Source of the DNA: Dipteris shenzhenensis
Lineage: Eukaryota; Polypodiophyta; Polypodiopsida; Gleicheniales
Strand: one strand, 5' to 3'
Assembly (NCBI GenBank): GCA_047967505.1
Contig: CM106539.1
DNA length: 64,000 nt
A program made the position numbers and the translations under genes. Below, piece by piece: positions 54,801-64,000 of this stretch (position 1 is the stretch's first letter; each line of letters starts with the position of its first letter). The notes beneath the pieces were generated by a model. That model ran no database searches. It had not been told where the DNA came from and saw nothing but the letters and a program-made list of their open reading frames with translations.

Positions 54801-57800
54801 AATGAAGTGGTTGGAATTGGTGGAGTGTGTGCAATAGATTTGGAGGCCTACTGTACTGGTGTGAAGATTGGGACAGAAAATGTATCGGTGATAGTGGAGA
54901 AGTCTATCAATAGTGAAATGCTCTTGCCATTTCCCACTATGGATGCAGTGCTTGTTGGTGAGGCAATTTGGAGCGTTGTCAAGTGGCCTAAGGGCTCTCT
55001 AAAACATGTTGGTGATTCTTTAGATGATGCGGTAACTGAAGAAGCTGCACCAAGTGAGCTTGAGCGACCTTATGTTGAGGCAATGCCAGTTTCTTCATTG
55101 GAAACTGACAATTTCATTCGTGAATCTTGGAAAGAGAAAAAGGTTGTCTTATGGGATGAGAGCAAAACAGAGACCGTGAGGGAAGGTGTGATCTTATATG
55201 TTTTCCCGGGAGACTCTATAAACTTTGACCTATTGGGTAACGATTGCATTGGTGTGGGTATTGAAAAGAAAGAACAAATTAGAGGAAGTGACTCAGGGTC
55301 TTCTATGCAAGATGTCGGCTCTCTCAGCCTAGTAAAGTGGCCCATCAAGTAGATTACCTTACTTGAAGGAAGCCCATTGCAACAATATGTGCCCATGGAC
55401 CACGTTGCTGGTATAGATGAGTTGGTCAATGATCAAATGTTGAAAAGGGATGATCCAACATCAAAGAAAAGAAGGTACACTTTCATTAACAGGGTGCCTA
55501 AACAAAGAGAGCCTCCAACAGCAATGTACAAAATGTCACTAGATTCGGTGCAGCAGGTTTCTTCCATCGATTGTTGTGGGAGTAGGTGTTGCCAACATGC
55601 AGAGCGAGATCTCTTAATGAATCTAAGGAAGAACTTTTGGGGCAGCTCCTTGGAGTCTCGTACAAACTTTATATATGATGTGTTGTCAACGGCTTGGCAT
55701 CATGACTACACAGGGAGGATATGCTACAACTTCAGGATAAATGGTCGGGATGTCTGTTGTAGAGCATGGTATGAGATGCATGGAATTCCAAGGACATCAT
55801 TTTATCGATACAGGGAGCAATTTGAGAGTGGTGTGCAACGATATGTGCATGGCAATTCAGGGATTATGAGGAGCAGGGAGCACATAGGTATGAGAAGGGC
55901 TCTCATTCAACACTTTGTGGATAATAGCACAGAGCATATGCCTCACAAGAGTAGAACCATGCAGGATGGTTCTAGAGAGACACAGCAAGTGATACCTGAA
56001 GTGTATAAGAAGATAGACGTCCTACGTGAGGTCAACACTTCACTTAATCAACGTGGTTATCAGAGCCTATCCACATCCACATTTGGCAGGATTTGGAAAT
56101 CAGACTTAAAAAATGTAGCCATTGCTAAGACGAGCGAATTCTCTAAATGTAGCTTGTGCAGCCGGATCAAGGCCGGCGGATCAAGGCTCAATTGGCAGCC
56201 ACAAAATGTCAAGATGAGCGCAATTCGCTGATGGAAGAGAGAAAGATGCATATGATACAGCAACAAAGTTGTAGGAACTTATACTATGCATGGCGTAGGT
56301 ACTCCAAGATGGATCCAAAAAAGTATGTATGCATAATCCATGATAAGATGGACCAAAAAAAGATGGCAATTCCAAGACTTTGGGTGAGGTCCAAGGACAC
56401 CGATTCTACATGGCAATTACAGGTTTCACTCATTGGAATGATTACCCATGGGCATGGAAACGGTCATTATGGACACTTCACCCTCAATGGTTTGTGGCCA
56501 TCTGATCCCAACCTAATGATTGGATCGCTCTCAATTTGTTTGCGCAACCTCGAGAGGATGGATATGCATGACCTTGGAGACCTTGCTACCAATGGGATTC
56601 CTAGAAGCAATGCTCGCCTTTTGAATGCTCTATGTTCAAGAAACGCTTTGGACTCCCATTACAGTTCTAAAGGTGCACATGTTTCCACAAGTGGAGCTAG
56701 CTTGTCTGAAAATGTAGATGTCACGATCACAAATGCAAATCTAGAAACTGTATCGGAAAGTGACCCGAAGTCTGTCACGGGGCCATGACAACTTCCATTG
56801 CAAGGGCTACAGACACATGTGTGAATTTTTTTCCGTCAAATACAAGAGAAAACCCACCCTCTTTAGACGGGAGTGTTGCTATTGAGCCACCATTCCAAAA
56901 GTTGCCAGAGAACTTGCTACTCCAACTAGATAATTGTGGTTCTGAGAACAAAAATAGATACTTGTTTGCATACCTTTCTCTTCTTGTAGCAAGGGGCATT
57001 TTCAAGACAGTTCAATTGGGCTTCTTGATGGTAGGGCACACACATGAGGACATTGATGCAATGTTCAGCAGGTTTTCTGAGAGCTTGCGGGTGGGACAAA
57101 CATTCACTTTCCCGCATCTAATGGATACATTCAAAAAATGTACATCATCTTCACCGGCACCATTTGTTCTTACATGGGTTCCTAACTTCAAGGATTATGT
57201 AGATGGCTACCTATGTGATGGGCAAGAAATGCTAGTTGGACATGCAAAGCCATTACAATTTCGATTTTACATGCAAGGTGACATACCAATGATGCAGTAC
57301 AAGGTGCATCCAAAATCACCGAATTGGATGCCCATTGAAGGAAGAATTGAGATATGGAAGAAACATAGTGAGGGTCGATCATTGTTGCCAACAGGTTGTC
57401 CGGATATACTACCAATGGCTGCATTTGTGAGAGATCACTTGCAAGTAATATTAGGGATAAAGGATTACATTAAGTTTTGGGAGAAATGTGCAAGTGGAAA
57501 GAATGCATCCTATGAGTCCTACATTAGGCCAGTGATAGACTATTGGAAAACCATGATCGGTGAGCTCGAACAGGAAAACATCTCAGAGATAGGAGTGTAC
57601 AGAGAGTTTTGGCCAAGAACACAATCTCCTGATGAGGAGGATGATATAGATGCTTGCATTAATGATTTCCAAGGCTATGAGGAATGGAATGATCACTATT
57701 GTGGGCCTCTAAAAGGTAAGCCGAGGGAAGAGTTTAGACCAATGGTGGATGTTAAGCAAGGTGACTTCGTCTTGGTGAGGCCATCAGATCCTATATACCC

Positions 57801-58005
57801 CATATGGCTTGGGGTTGCCATATCAAGTGCCGAGATGGATGCTGCTTCTCCTAATTTCAAGAAATTATTAATTCAGTATTGGGCACCATCAGTTAAGAGA
57901 AAGGGGCTCAGTGATGCAGATGCCTATGTTGATTGCTGGAACAAGTATTGGGCAGAGAATAGGTTGGATCCACAGGTATGGGAGTGTATTGATGCAATTG
58001 TCTAG
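54759..58005 (+). pseudogene. DUF8039/DUF7869-like transposase, broken
   Basis: Starts at an ATG at 54759. The first 200 codons include VMMMVGNEVVGIGGVCAI and LVGEAIWSVVKWPKGSL, like the DUF8039 domain linked to plant En/Spm-type transposases. After an in-frame TAG at 55350 the frame continues with a Cys-rich segment (CCGSRCCQHAERD), ICYNFRINGRDVCCRAWYEM then HGIPRTSFYRYREQ, and TFGRIWKSDLKN. A frameshift near 56,175, at a short duplication (GGATCAAGG twice), and another near 56,785 lead to the final part. It has LLLQLDNCGSENKNRYL and LMVGHTHEDIDAMFSRFSES, typical of the DUF7869 RNase-H-like catalytic region, and a C-terminal VKQGDFVLVRPSDP segment. It ends at 58005, 600 bases from the right inverted repeat. 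Confidence 0.65.
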
Positions 58006-58621
58006 TCATGGACATCAAAATCCATAAATAGACCCAAGAAGATCAAGATTCCACAGAGCGTATGTATCAAAGCACAGGAGAGCTTGCTTGGTATCAGAGC
58101 ATAGAAAATGGTGTCGAATTTCTCCCTCTTAATCTCCCAAACTTCCATTGTAAGGTGTGTTCTCATGTGATGTTTCTCAATTGTTGTTATCTTGTCAATG
58201 GGTATTTGCATATTATTAATATGACAATTTTTAGAAGCTGACCTTCACCAACAACTGCTTTGTTTCTAGTGGAACTCACTATGCATGGTGTTTGTTAATA
58301 CCACCAACTGGTCTTTATTAACACCTCAAGTAAAATATACATGTTGTCCCTAGACGGTGTTTATTAACACCACCAAATACATGATTTTCAAACTCTGCCA
58401 CAAATGCTTTGTTCCAGTTTTTATACGCAATGCACTGTTTCACAACCAATGAAGTTTTTCATAATCATTGGAATTCCAAATATTAGCTTATTCAATATTG
58501 GTAAAATTCCCACAATCAATGGAAATTTTCCCAAATTTAATGAAGCCTTTCCCAATTTTAATGAAATCCACCCAATTTCGAAATTCCCAAAATGCAACTT
58601 TTGTCCCACTTTATCTAATAC
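58006..58621. other. right terminal region of the large element
   Basis: Noncoding. It contains subterminal repeats such as ATGAAATCCACCCAATTT and CCCAATTTTAATGAA, and GGTGTTTATTAACACCACC-like inverted sequence near 58,350. It ends in the right inverted repeat. Confidence 0.5.
58604..58621 (-). repeat. right terminal inverted repeat of the large element
   Basis: Minus strand reads GTATTAGATAAAGTGGGA, matching the left end at 16 of 18 positions, 32 bases from the end of the gypsy integrase frame. Confidence 0.6.
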
Positions 58622-58652
58622 TGTGTTAGAATGTTTCCTGTATGGGAGCTAG

Positions 58653-59590
58653 CTAATCTATCTTCATCCAATTGTAAAGTTGCTCCAACCTAGCATTGAT
58701 GGAGTTTTCTGGGAAGAGTTTGTTGTCAATTGCTACTCTGAGACTTCTTGCAACAAACTCCATGGGTACCATTGCTTCACAACCATACACTAGCCTAAAA
58801 GGCATCAATCCTATGGCCATCTTGTGTGCTGTCCTAAGTGCCCAAATCACTGAGTCTAAATGCTGATCCCAATCCTCTGGGTGATCAGCAATTGTTCTTC
58901 TGTAAACCTTTTTCATGAGCTTGTTGGAGCTTTCTACCAGTCCATTGGCTTGTGGGTAATATGCTGTGGACTTTTTATGCAGCATCATGTGCATCTTGGT
59001 CATTTTTTTGATGGTTTTGTTTATGAAATGGGTCCCTTTGTCAAATACAATCTCAATGGGAACACCAAATCTGGTTACAATATTGTGATACAAAAAATGT
59101 GCAATTGTTCTAGCTTTGCATGTCTTCAATGCTACAGCCTCAACCCATTTAGTGCAATAATCAGTAGCACCAAGAATATATTGATTACCTGAGAATTTGG
59201 TTGTAGGTTTGATTGGTTTGGCCAATAGAGTCCAATCCCAACTTTTGAAAAGGTCCCAATGGAAGAATGAGCTGATGTGGCATTCTGTCACTATCCATTG
59301 GTTTCTCATCCCTTTGACATGACAAGCATGATTTGGCATAATTGTGTGCATCTTTTAATACTGTGGGCCACCATAATCCAACTTGCAAGATTTTCTTGCC
59401 CGTGATATCACCTGAGCAGTGGCCTCTTGCTAGACCTCCATGTGCCTTTGCTGGCACTGCTTTTTCTCATGGTCTTGGACACATTTTCTAATGACTTGGT
59501 CAATACCTCTTCTATACAATACTCCAGCAATGATAAGGAAAGGTCTGCTATGCAATACTAACTTTTTTCTTTGATCCCTATTCAATGTTT
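58653..59590 (-). pseudogene. Ty3/gypsy integrase (right half of the split pol)
   Basis: The upstream end (59,590-59,460) reads like the RNase H to integrase junction (FLIIAGVLYRRGIDQVIRKC). The integrase zinc finger follows with AHGGLARGHCSGD and SCLSCQRDEKP. The core has LGLDSIGQTNQ and ATDYCTKWVEAVAL, the second catalytic region FDKGTHFINK (usual D-x-G-x-F), and AYYPQANGLVESSNKLMKKV with the third catalytic acid. It ends at LEQLYNWMKID, then a TAG, next to the insertion. Two frames and the TAG show decay. The C-terminal tail is at 22,394. Confidence 0.88.
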
Positions 59591-60066
59591 TATTGCATTG
59601 TTATCCCCATGAAAACTTTCAAAAGTTATATTCCAACTTCTGTAGAATCTTTATAAATACACTCTTATTCATAAAAAACAAAAAGAATATTATCCAATTT
59701 AACACTTTCACTTCTAAAATCTCAAAAAAAGAGATTGAAAAAGCAACATTAGGGGAGAATGGGGGTCTCAAAGGGCCTCATAAGTAATGGATTATGAAAT
59801 GGATTAGTCCTAATGAAAGGGCCAAGGTAGGTACCAAAAAGTCCCACCCCCCCTCACATAGGTGGGTTAATTAACTACAAGGCACATGCCCTTTTTCGAT
59901 GGAAATACTGACCTTTTTTACACTAAAAATTTTTTTTTTGACGGGTGCAAAGGTCACTATTTCATATAGAAGCTTTAAAAAAACATTAGTGGGGCTAAAC
60001 AGGGCCAGAATAAGTCCTATTTTGCCCCACTAATTATTTTTTTAAGTAATTACAAAAGGATGTTTT
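59591..60066. other. no recognised gene
   Basis: AT-rich DNA with homopolymer runs (TTTTTTTTT near 59,930). The gypsy pol did not continue in any frame that I could follow, so RT and RNase H are missing or too decayed. Confidence 0.4.
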
Positions 60067-60250
60067 TTGTTACAAAATTTCCCTTGTGAAAAGGATGATA
60101 CAAAATCGCTCAAACGAGCCCAGCTACATAAGCATATACATGTTGAAGATATACAACATTGTTTCTTACAAAATTACCCTTTCAAAAAGGGTGATACAAA
60201 ATCGCTCAAACGAGCCGACATACAGAAGCATATACATGGTGAAGTATATG
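60067..60250 (+). repeat. two copies of a 95-bp repeat
   Basis: The repeat contains GATACAAAATCGCTCAAACG, AGCATATACATG and TTTC or TTGTG-AAAAGG segments. Copies begin near 60,071 and 60,167. The open frame spanning them is probably incidental. Confidence 0.75.
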
Positions 60251-60784
60251 CAAACTACTACTAATACTACTACTCCTCATCCAAATCGTCCCCATCCTTG
60301 TCCTCGTCCTTGTCGCATTGGCCTGAATCCCTGGCCCTCGTGAGCTGTGCCTGATCCCTGGCCCTCGTGAGTTACACCTCATCCCTAGCCCTCGTTGAAG
60401 TTGTGTAAGCCTAATCCCTTGTCATCACCACTCACCTCGGCTGATAAGACGTTCGAGCTTTGATTCTAAGAGTGAAACCATGTTAATTGGAAATTAGATT
60501 GGAACTTAAAGAATAAAATAGTTTAAAAAGTGAGATTACAAGTAGGAGTAGACTTATACCATGCGAGCAGCCACCTCAGCCTAATCGACCATTGCTCCTT
60601 GCTCCTCTTGCTCAATAAACCACAACTTTGTTCCTATGCAGAACCCGCATCTCGTCTCTATGTCTGTGGGAAGGTGACCCATCACAGCTTGCTATGGGCC
60701 CAATTTATGAGAGTTAGATAAAGTGCATGCAATATGTAGTAAAACAAATAAAACAATATATTAAATGAGAAGAAGTAGACTTAC

Positions 60785-61850
60785 CACGATTGCCTCGAAT
60801 GCAAACCGTCGCCTGCAGCAAAGTGTGAGGTACCTACGGAGTCACCAGCCGTCTCCTCGTAGCCCTCCTCTAACCCTCGAACAGTTCGAGATGGTCCCTG
60901 TATTGCTTCTTTAAAAACTTCTAGTTAGCTTTGTTTGCCCAACTAGGTTTAGCCTTCCCCTTTGTGATGGAAGTATGCAAGGTTGACCTACGATGCTTCA
61001 AGAGAAACCCCATGCGCTCTTTCATGTAATCCAAATTGAACTCCCAATTTGGGGGGTTAGGGTACTATCTTTTCGATTCATCGATGACTACCTGCTTCTT
61101 TTGGTCATCTTGGTACTGCCAGTCAGTAGCTATGCCATTCCTGAAGTGGTGGCTCATCAACCACCTCCTGGTGTACATCACTAATGCTGAGCCCTTTTTA
61201 TTTTCTATTATCTCTCCAACAACCGTGATTTCGTAGGATAGGTCCTCGACCAGGTAAAGAGAACTCATGGTAGTGGCAGAGTCAGAGCGAGTGGTGTTAC
61301 TGTGAGCGCTTATAGAGCAAGGAGTAGAAGTGGGAGTAGGAGAGGCCAAGGGACCTGACTGGTACTGGGTCTCGGGACCAAGTGGAGACTTGTAGGGATG
61401 TGAATGTGCTAACTCGTCTACATCTCCCGAGTTAGCACAACATAAGCGACCCTTCCTACTCTTCCTTCCCTTATGATGGGCATGCCCAAGTGATGACCTC
61501 TTAGTCAGAGGGACTAGAGGGGATGGCTGGATAGTAGGTCGAGCCGTAAGTGTAGGAGAGAGATTTTTTGAGGTCCTATGGGATAGCAGAGAGAATAATT
61601 TCACTGCCTCTGCATCATTCATCTATGTGACAAACTCGTCAGGACTCTCGACAAATCCATGGGCTGCTAGCAAAGGAGTTCCCTAAGGGGTAGTCACAGT
61701 GCTACATCCGACAGGAGTCAGAGGGGTAGTCGCAGGGGTAGGCCCCCGAGATGTTGCCTGAGTGGAATCAAAGTCATCTGGAGAGTAGAGATCATGATGT
61801 CTCCTCCTACGAGGGTTTGCGTACTCGTCGGACATGCGACGTGATCCCAT
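60785..61850 (-). pseudogene. transposon-like ORF decayed by TAG stops only
   Basis: From an ATG at 61850 (MGSRRMSDEYANPRRRRHHD) one frame runs about 355 codons to a good splice donor (GTG then GTAAGT) at 60,785. It is broken by six stops, all TAG. The N-terminal half is Pro/Ser/Thr/Arg-rich. The C-terminal half has YLVEDLSYEITVVGEI, MSHHFRNGIATDWQYQDDQK and LDYMKERMGFLLKHRRSTLH, resembling the helical, basic N-terminal proteins of plant En/Spm-like transposons. I cannot assign a family. A further exon may continue to 60,560. The name is tentative; the coding nature is better supported than the function. Confidence 0.45.
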
Positions 61851-62144
61851 GTCTAATTTGGGGGGATTGGACAAATGTAGATACAAACATGAAGACAAAA
61901 AACAAAAAACAAAAAACAAGAGCGGGTAAGAAGCGGATAGATAATTAATTACTTAAGACAATTACGAATTTCAAACTCAAGAAATTATGAAAAGGCAATT
62001 AATCACTTATGAAAATTATGAAATGACATCAACGCATAAAGGATAAATATGAAAGGACAATAATTTACTTAAGACAATTAATAAAAGCTAGTTTTGAAAT
62101 GACTGTCTCCAAAAGAGACATTCTCCAAAAATGCCAAAATGATG

Positions 62145-62575
62145 GAGGTCTACTGCTCTGCATTACTATCTGAGGTACTTTCCTCCTCCACACCGCTAGG
62201 CAAGTCACTGGGGACCTCATCCTCCACCTCTTCTAATATGCGGTCATGCTCTTCAGTGATTATGTACTCGAAATCCACGAATGCCTCCACACAATCCATT
62301 ATGCTATTTACACAATCATATTTGAGGCTCCATTGGTCGTGGCGGTCTCTCCACAACCTACGGAGATCCCATAGGTTGTGTCATGAGTTCCTCAGTTGTC
62401 CTTGCTCCACTACCCTTCGGCTTGGACCCCACCTAGAAGCACGTTTCCGCACGTTGTATTTCACCCAGTTACTCTCTTGTGCAATCTTCTCTTTTACATG
62501 AGCTAGCAAAGAAGCTATGTCTATAATCCCTGCGACATGGGGAACCGGGTTGGGGTTTAGAGAGGGCACCCATGG
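62145..62575 (-). pseudogene. unrecognised ORF with one internal TGA
   Basis: One frame from HPWVPSLNPNPVPHVAGIID to ESTSDSNAEQ and a stop, with a TGA near 62,380. It includes RRLWRDRHDQWSLKYDCVNS and FEYIITEEHDRILEEVEDE. The composition is coding-like, with an acidic C-terminus. No known domain seen. It lies on the same strand as the TAG-decayed ORF 300 bases downstream and could be its upstream exon. Confidence 0.35.
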
Positions 62576-62639
62576 GTGAGGGCGTGGTTGTTCAATTTAG
62601 AATCTATTAAAAAAAAAAAGAACCAAATACAGCTAAGGA

Positions 62640-64000
62640 ACATATGAAAAAAGAACTGAATATGACTAAGAAGAGGGGAAAAGAAGAGAAGCATAAGCAT
62701 AAGAGAAAAGAGAAGCATAAGCATAAGAGAAGGAAAAACATATGCATAAGAGAAAAAGAGAGAAAGCATATGCTCATAAATAAGCATAAGCATAGGCATA
62801 GGCATATGCTTATGAAAAGGGGAAAAGAGATTGAAAGAGGGGAAAAAGAAGAGGGGAAAAAAAGAGAAGGAAGAGGGAAAAAGAGATTGAAAGAGGGAAA
62901 AAAAAAGAGAGGAAAAGAGCATAAGCATAAGAGAAGGAAGAGGGAAAAAGAGCATAAGCATAAGAGATGGAAGAAGGGAAAAGTGATCGAAAGAGGGGAA
63001 AAAGAAGAGAGGAAAAGAGCATAAGCATAAGAGAAGAAAGAGGGAAAAAGAGCATAAGCATAACAGAAGGAAGAGGAGAAAACAGATCGAAAGAGGGAAA
63101 AAAGAAGAGAGGACAAGAGCATAAGCTTAAGCGAAGGAAGAGCGAAAAAGAGCATAAGCATAAGAGAAGGAAGAGGGGAAAAGAGATTGAAAGAGAGGAA
63201 AAAGAGGAGGGGAAAAGAGCATAAGAGAAAAGGAAAGAAAGCATATGCTTATGCTTATGCATGAGCATATGAGCATAAGAGAAAAAGAGAGAAATCATGT
63301 TCTTGTGCTTATGCATGAGCATATGAGCATATGCTCATGCATAAGCATAAGCATAGGCAAATACATATGCTTATGAAAAGAGGAGAAAAAGCGATTGAAG
63401 GAGAGGGGGAAAGAAGAGAAGGAGAAGGAGAAGGTGAAGGAGACATATGCTTATGCTTATGCATGAGCATATGAGCATATGAGCATATGCTCATGCATAA
63501 GCATAAGCATAGGCATATGCTTATGAAAAGAGATAAGGAAGAGGGTAAAAGAGATTGAAAGAGGGGAAAAGAGCATAAGCATAAGAGAAGGAAAAGCATA
63601 TGCATAAGAGAAAAAGAGAGAAAGCATATGCTTATGCTTATGCATGAGCATATGAGCATATGCTCATGCATAAGCATAAGCATAGGCATAGGCATATTCT
63701 TATGAAAAGAGCATAAGCATAAGAGAAGGAAGAGGGAAAAAGAGCATAAGCATAAGAGAAGGAAGAAGGGAAAAGAGATTGAAAGAGGAAAAGAGGAAAA
63801 GAGCATAAGCATAAGAGAAGGAAGAAGGGAAAATAGGGGAAAAGAAGAGAAGGAAGAGGAAAAAGGAGTCTATTGAAAGAGGGGAAAAGAGCATAAGAGA
63901 AAACGAAAGAAAGCATATGCTTATGCTTATGCATGAGCATATGAGCATAAGAGAAAAAGAGAGAAAGCATATGCTTGTGCTTATGCATGAGCATATGAGC
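62640..64000. repeat. AG-rich minisatellite with hairpin-forming AT blocks, continues past the window
   Basis: Units such as GAGCATAAGCATAAGAGAAG and GAAGAGGGAAAAAGA alternate with blocks reading CTTATGCATGAGCATATGAG then CATATGCTCATGCATAAG, which are inverted repeats able to fold into hairpins. Such blocks lie near 62,770-62,815, 63,240-63,375, 63,445-63,530, 63,625-63,705 and 63,905-64,000. Leu/Phe/Ser-rich minus-strand frames are composition artefacts. Confidence 0.9.

Larger units (their letters stand above)
22660..58621. mobile_element. candidate giant cargo-carrying DNA transposon (about 36 kb), nested in gypsy pol
   Basis: The ends are an 18-bp inverted repeat: 22660-22677 GTATTAGATAATTTGGGA and the complement of 58604-58621 GTATTAGATAAAGTGGGA, matching at 16 of 18. 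Flanking DNA on both sides is one gypsy integrase gene cut in two. Contents include a DUF8039/DUF7869-like transposase pseudogene near the right end, and SET, FCP1/NIF-like and ParB/methylase-like genes on the left. A palindrome family is dispersed only within it. A copia element, a MITE and satellite DNA account for about 17 kb. I see no clear target-site duplication, so the exact edges are uncertain. A stepwise build-up from smaller insertions is the main alternative. Confidence 0.6.

Noticed and set aside
62557-63994. Leu/Phe/Ser-rich membrane-like frames
   Set aside because: Translations of the AG-rich minisatellite; hydrophobicity comes from repeat composition.

Overview
This window reads as repeat-rich nuclear DNA from a plant, probably a land plant with a large genome. 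The signs are TTTAGGG-type telomere-like repeats, a copia retrotransposon primed by the plant initiator-Met site, Ty3/gypsy, hAT and Helitron relics, GT-AG introns, and stop codons that look like decayed CAG (CHG-context) sites. I cannot name the species. No ordinary conserved housekeeping gene is visible; almost everything is mobile or decaying.

Layout, left to right. 0.6-3.8 kb: a broken Helentron-type Helitron (minus) with a PIF1-like helicase and a C-terminal endonuclease. 4.1-5.8 kb: a gypsy RT scrap and a decayed gag-like ORF. 6.5-8.6 kb: a broken hAT transposase (minus). 9.05-10.26 kb: head-to-head telomere-like arrays, TTTAGGG then CCCTAAA. 10.3-11.2 kb: a G-rich minisatellite. 11.5-13.7 kb: a GA-rich array carrying GC-rich palindromes. 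14.6-18.2 kb: a multi-exon gene (plus) with an adenine-methylase-like region and two tandem Ulp1-like protease domains. 18.4-22.65 kb: minus-strand coiled-coil ORFs ending at the 3' end of a gypsy pol.

The central region, 22.66-58.62 kb, is best explained as one nested insertion of about 36 kb. A gypsy integrase gene is cut in two: its C-terminal tail is at 22.39-22.65 kb and the rest is at 58.65-59.6 kb, same strand and correct order. The inserted DNA ends in 18-bp inverted repeats that match at 16 positions. Inside, from left, are duplicated terminal blocks around a satellite array, a SET-domain gene, an FCP1/NIF-type phosphatase gene, a gene joining a ParB-like domain to a divergent adenine-methylase-like domain, a young copia insertion (32.26-37.74 kb), about 11 kb of satellite with a small MITE, two clusters of a perfect palindrome (core GAATGGCACTAGTGCCATTC), and a DUF8039/DUF7869-like transposase pseudogene (54.76-58.0 kb). 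The palindrome family occurs across this insertion and was not seen outside it. I propose a giant cargo-carrying DNA transposon with chromatin- and DNA-modifying genes. This is inference from sequence and needs database and copy-number checks.

Right of the insertion, 59.6-62.6 kb holds decayed transposon-like ORFs (minus), and 62.6-64.0 kb is a purine-rich minisatellite with hairpin-forming blocks that runs off the window. Most coding regions here carry stops or frameshifts, so they are annotated as pseudogenes or fragments. Exon models rest on splice-site consensus and reading frame only.
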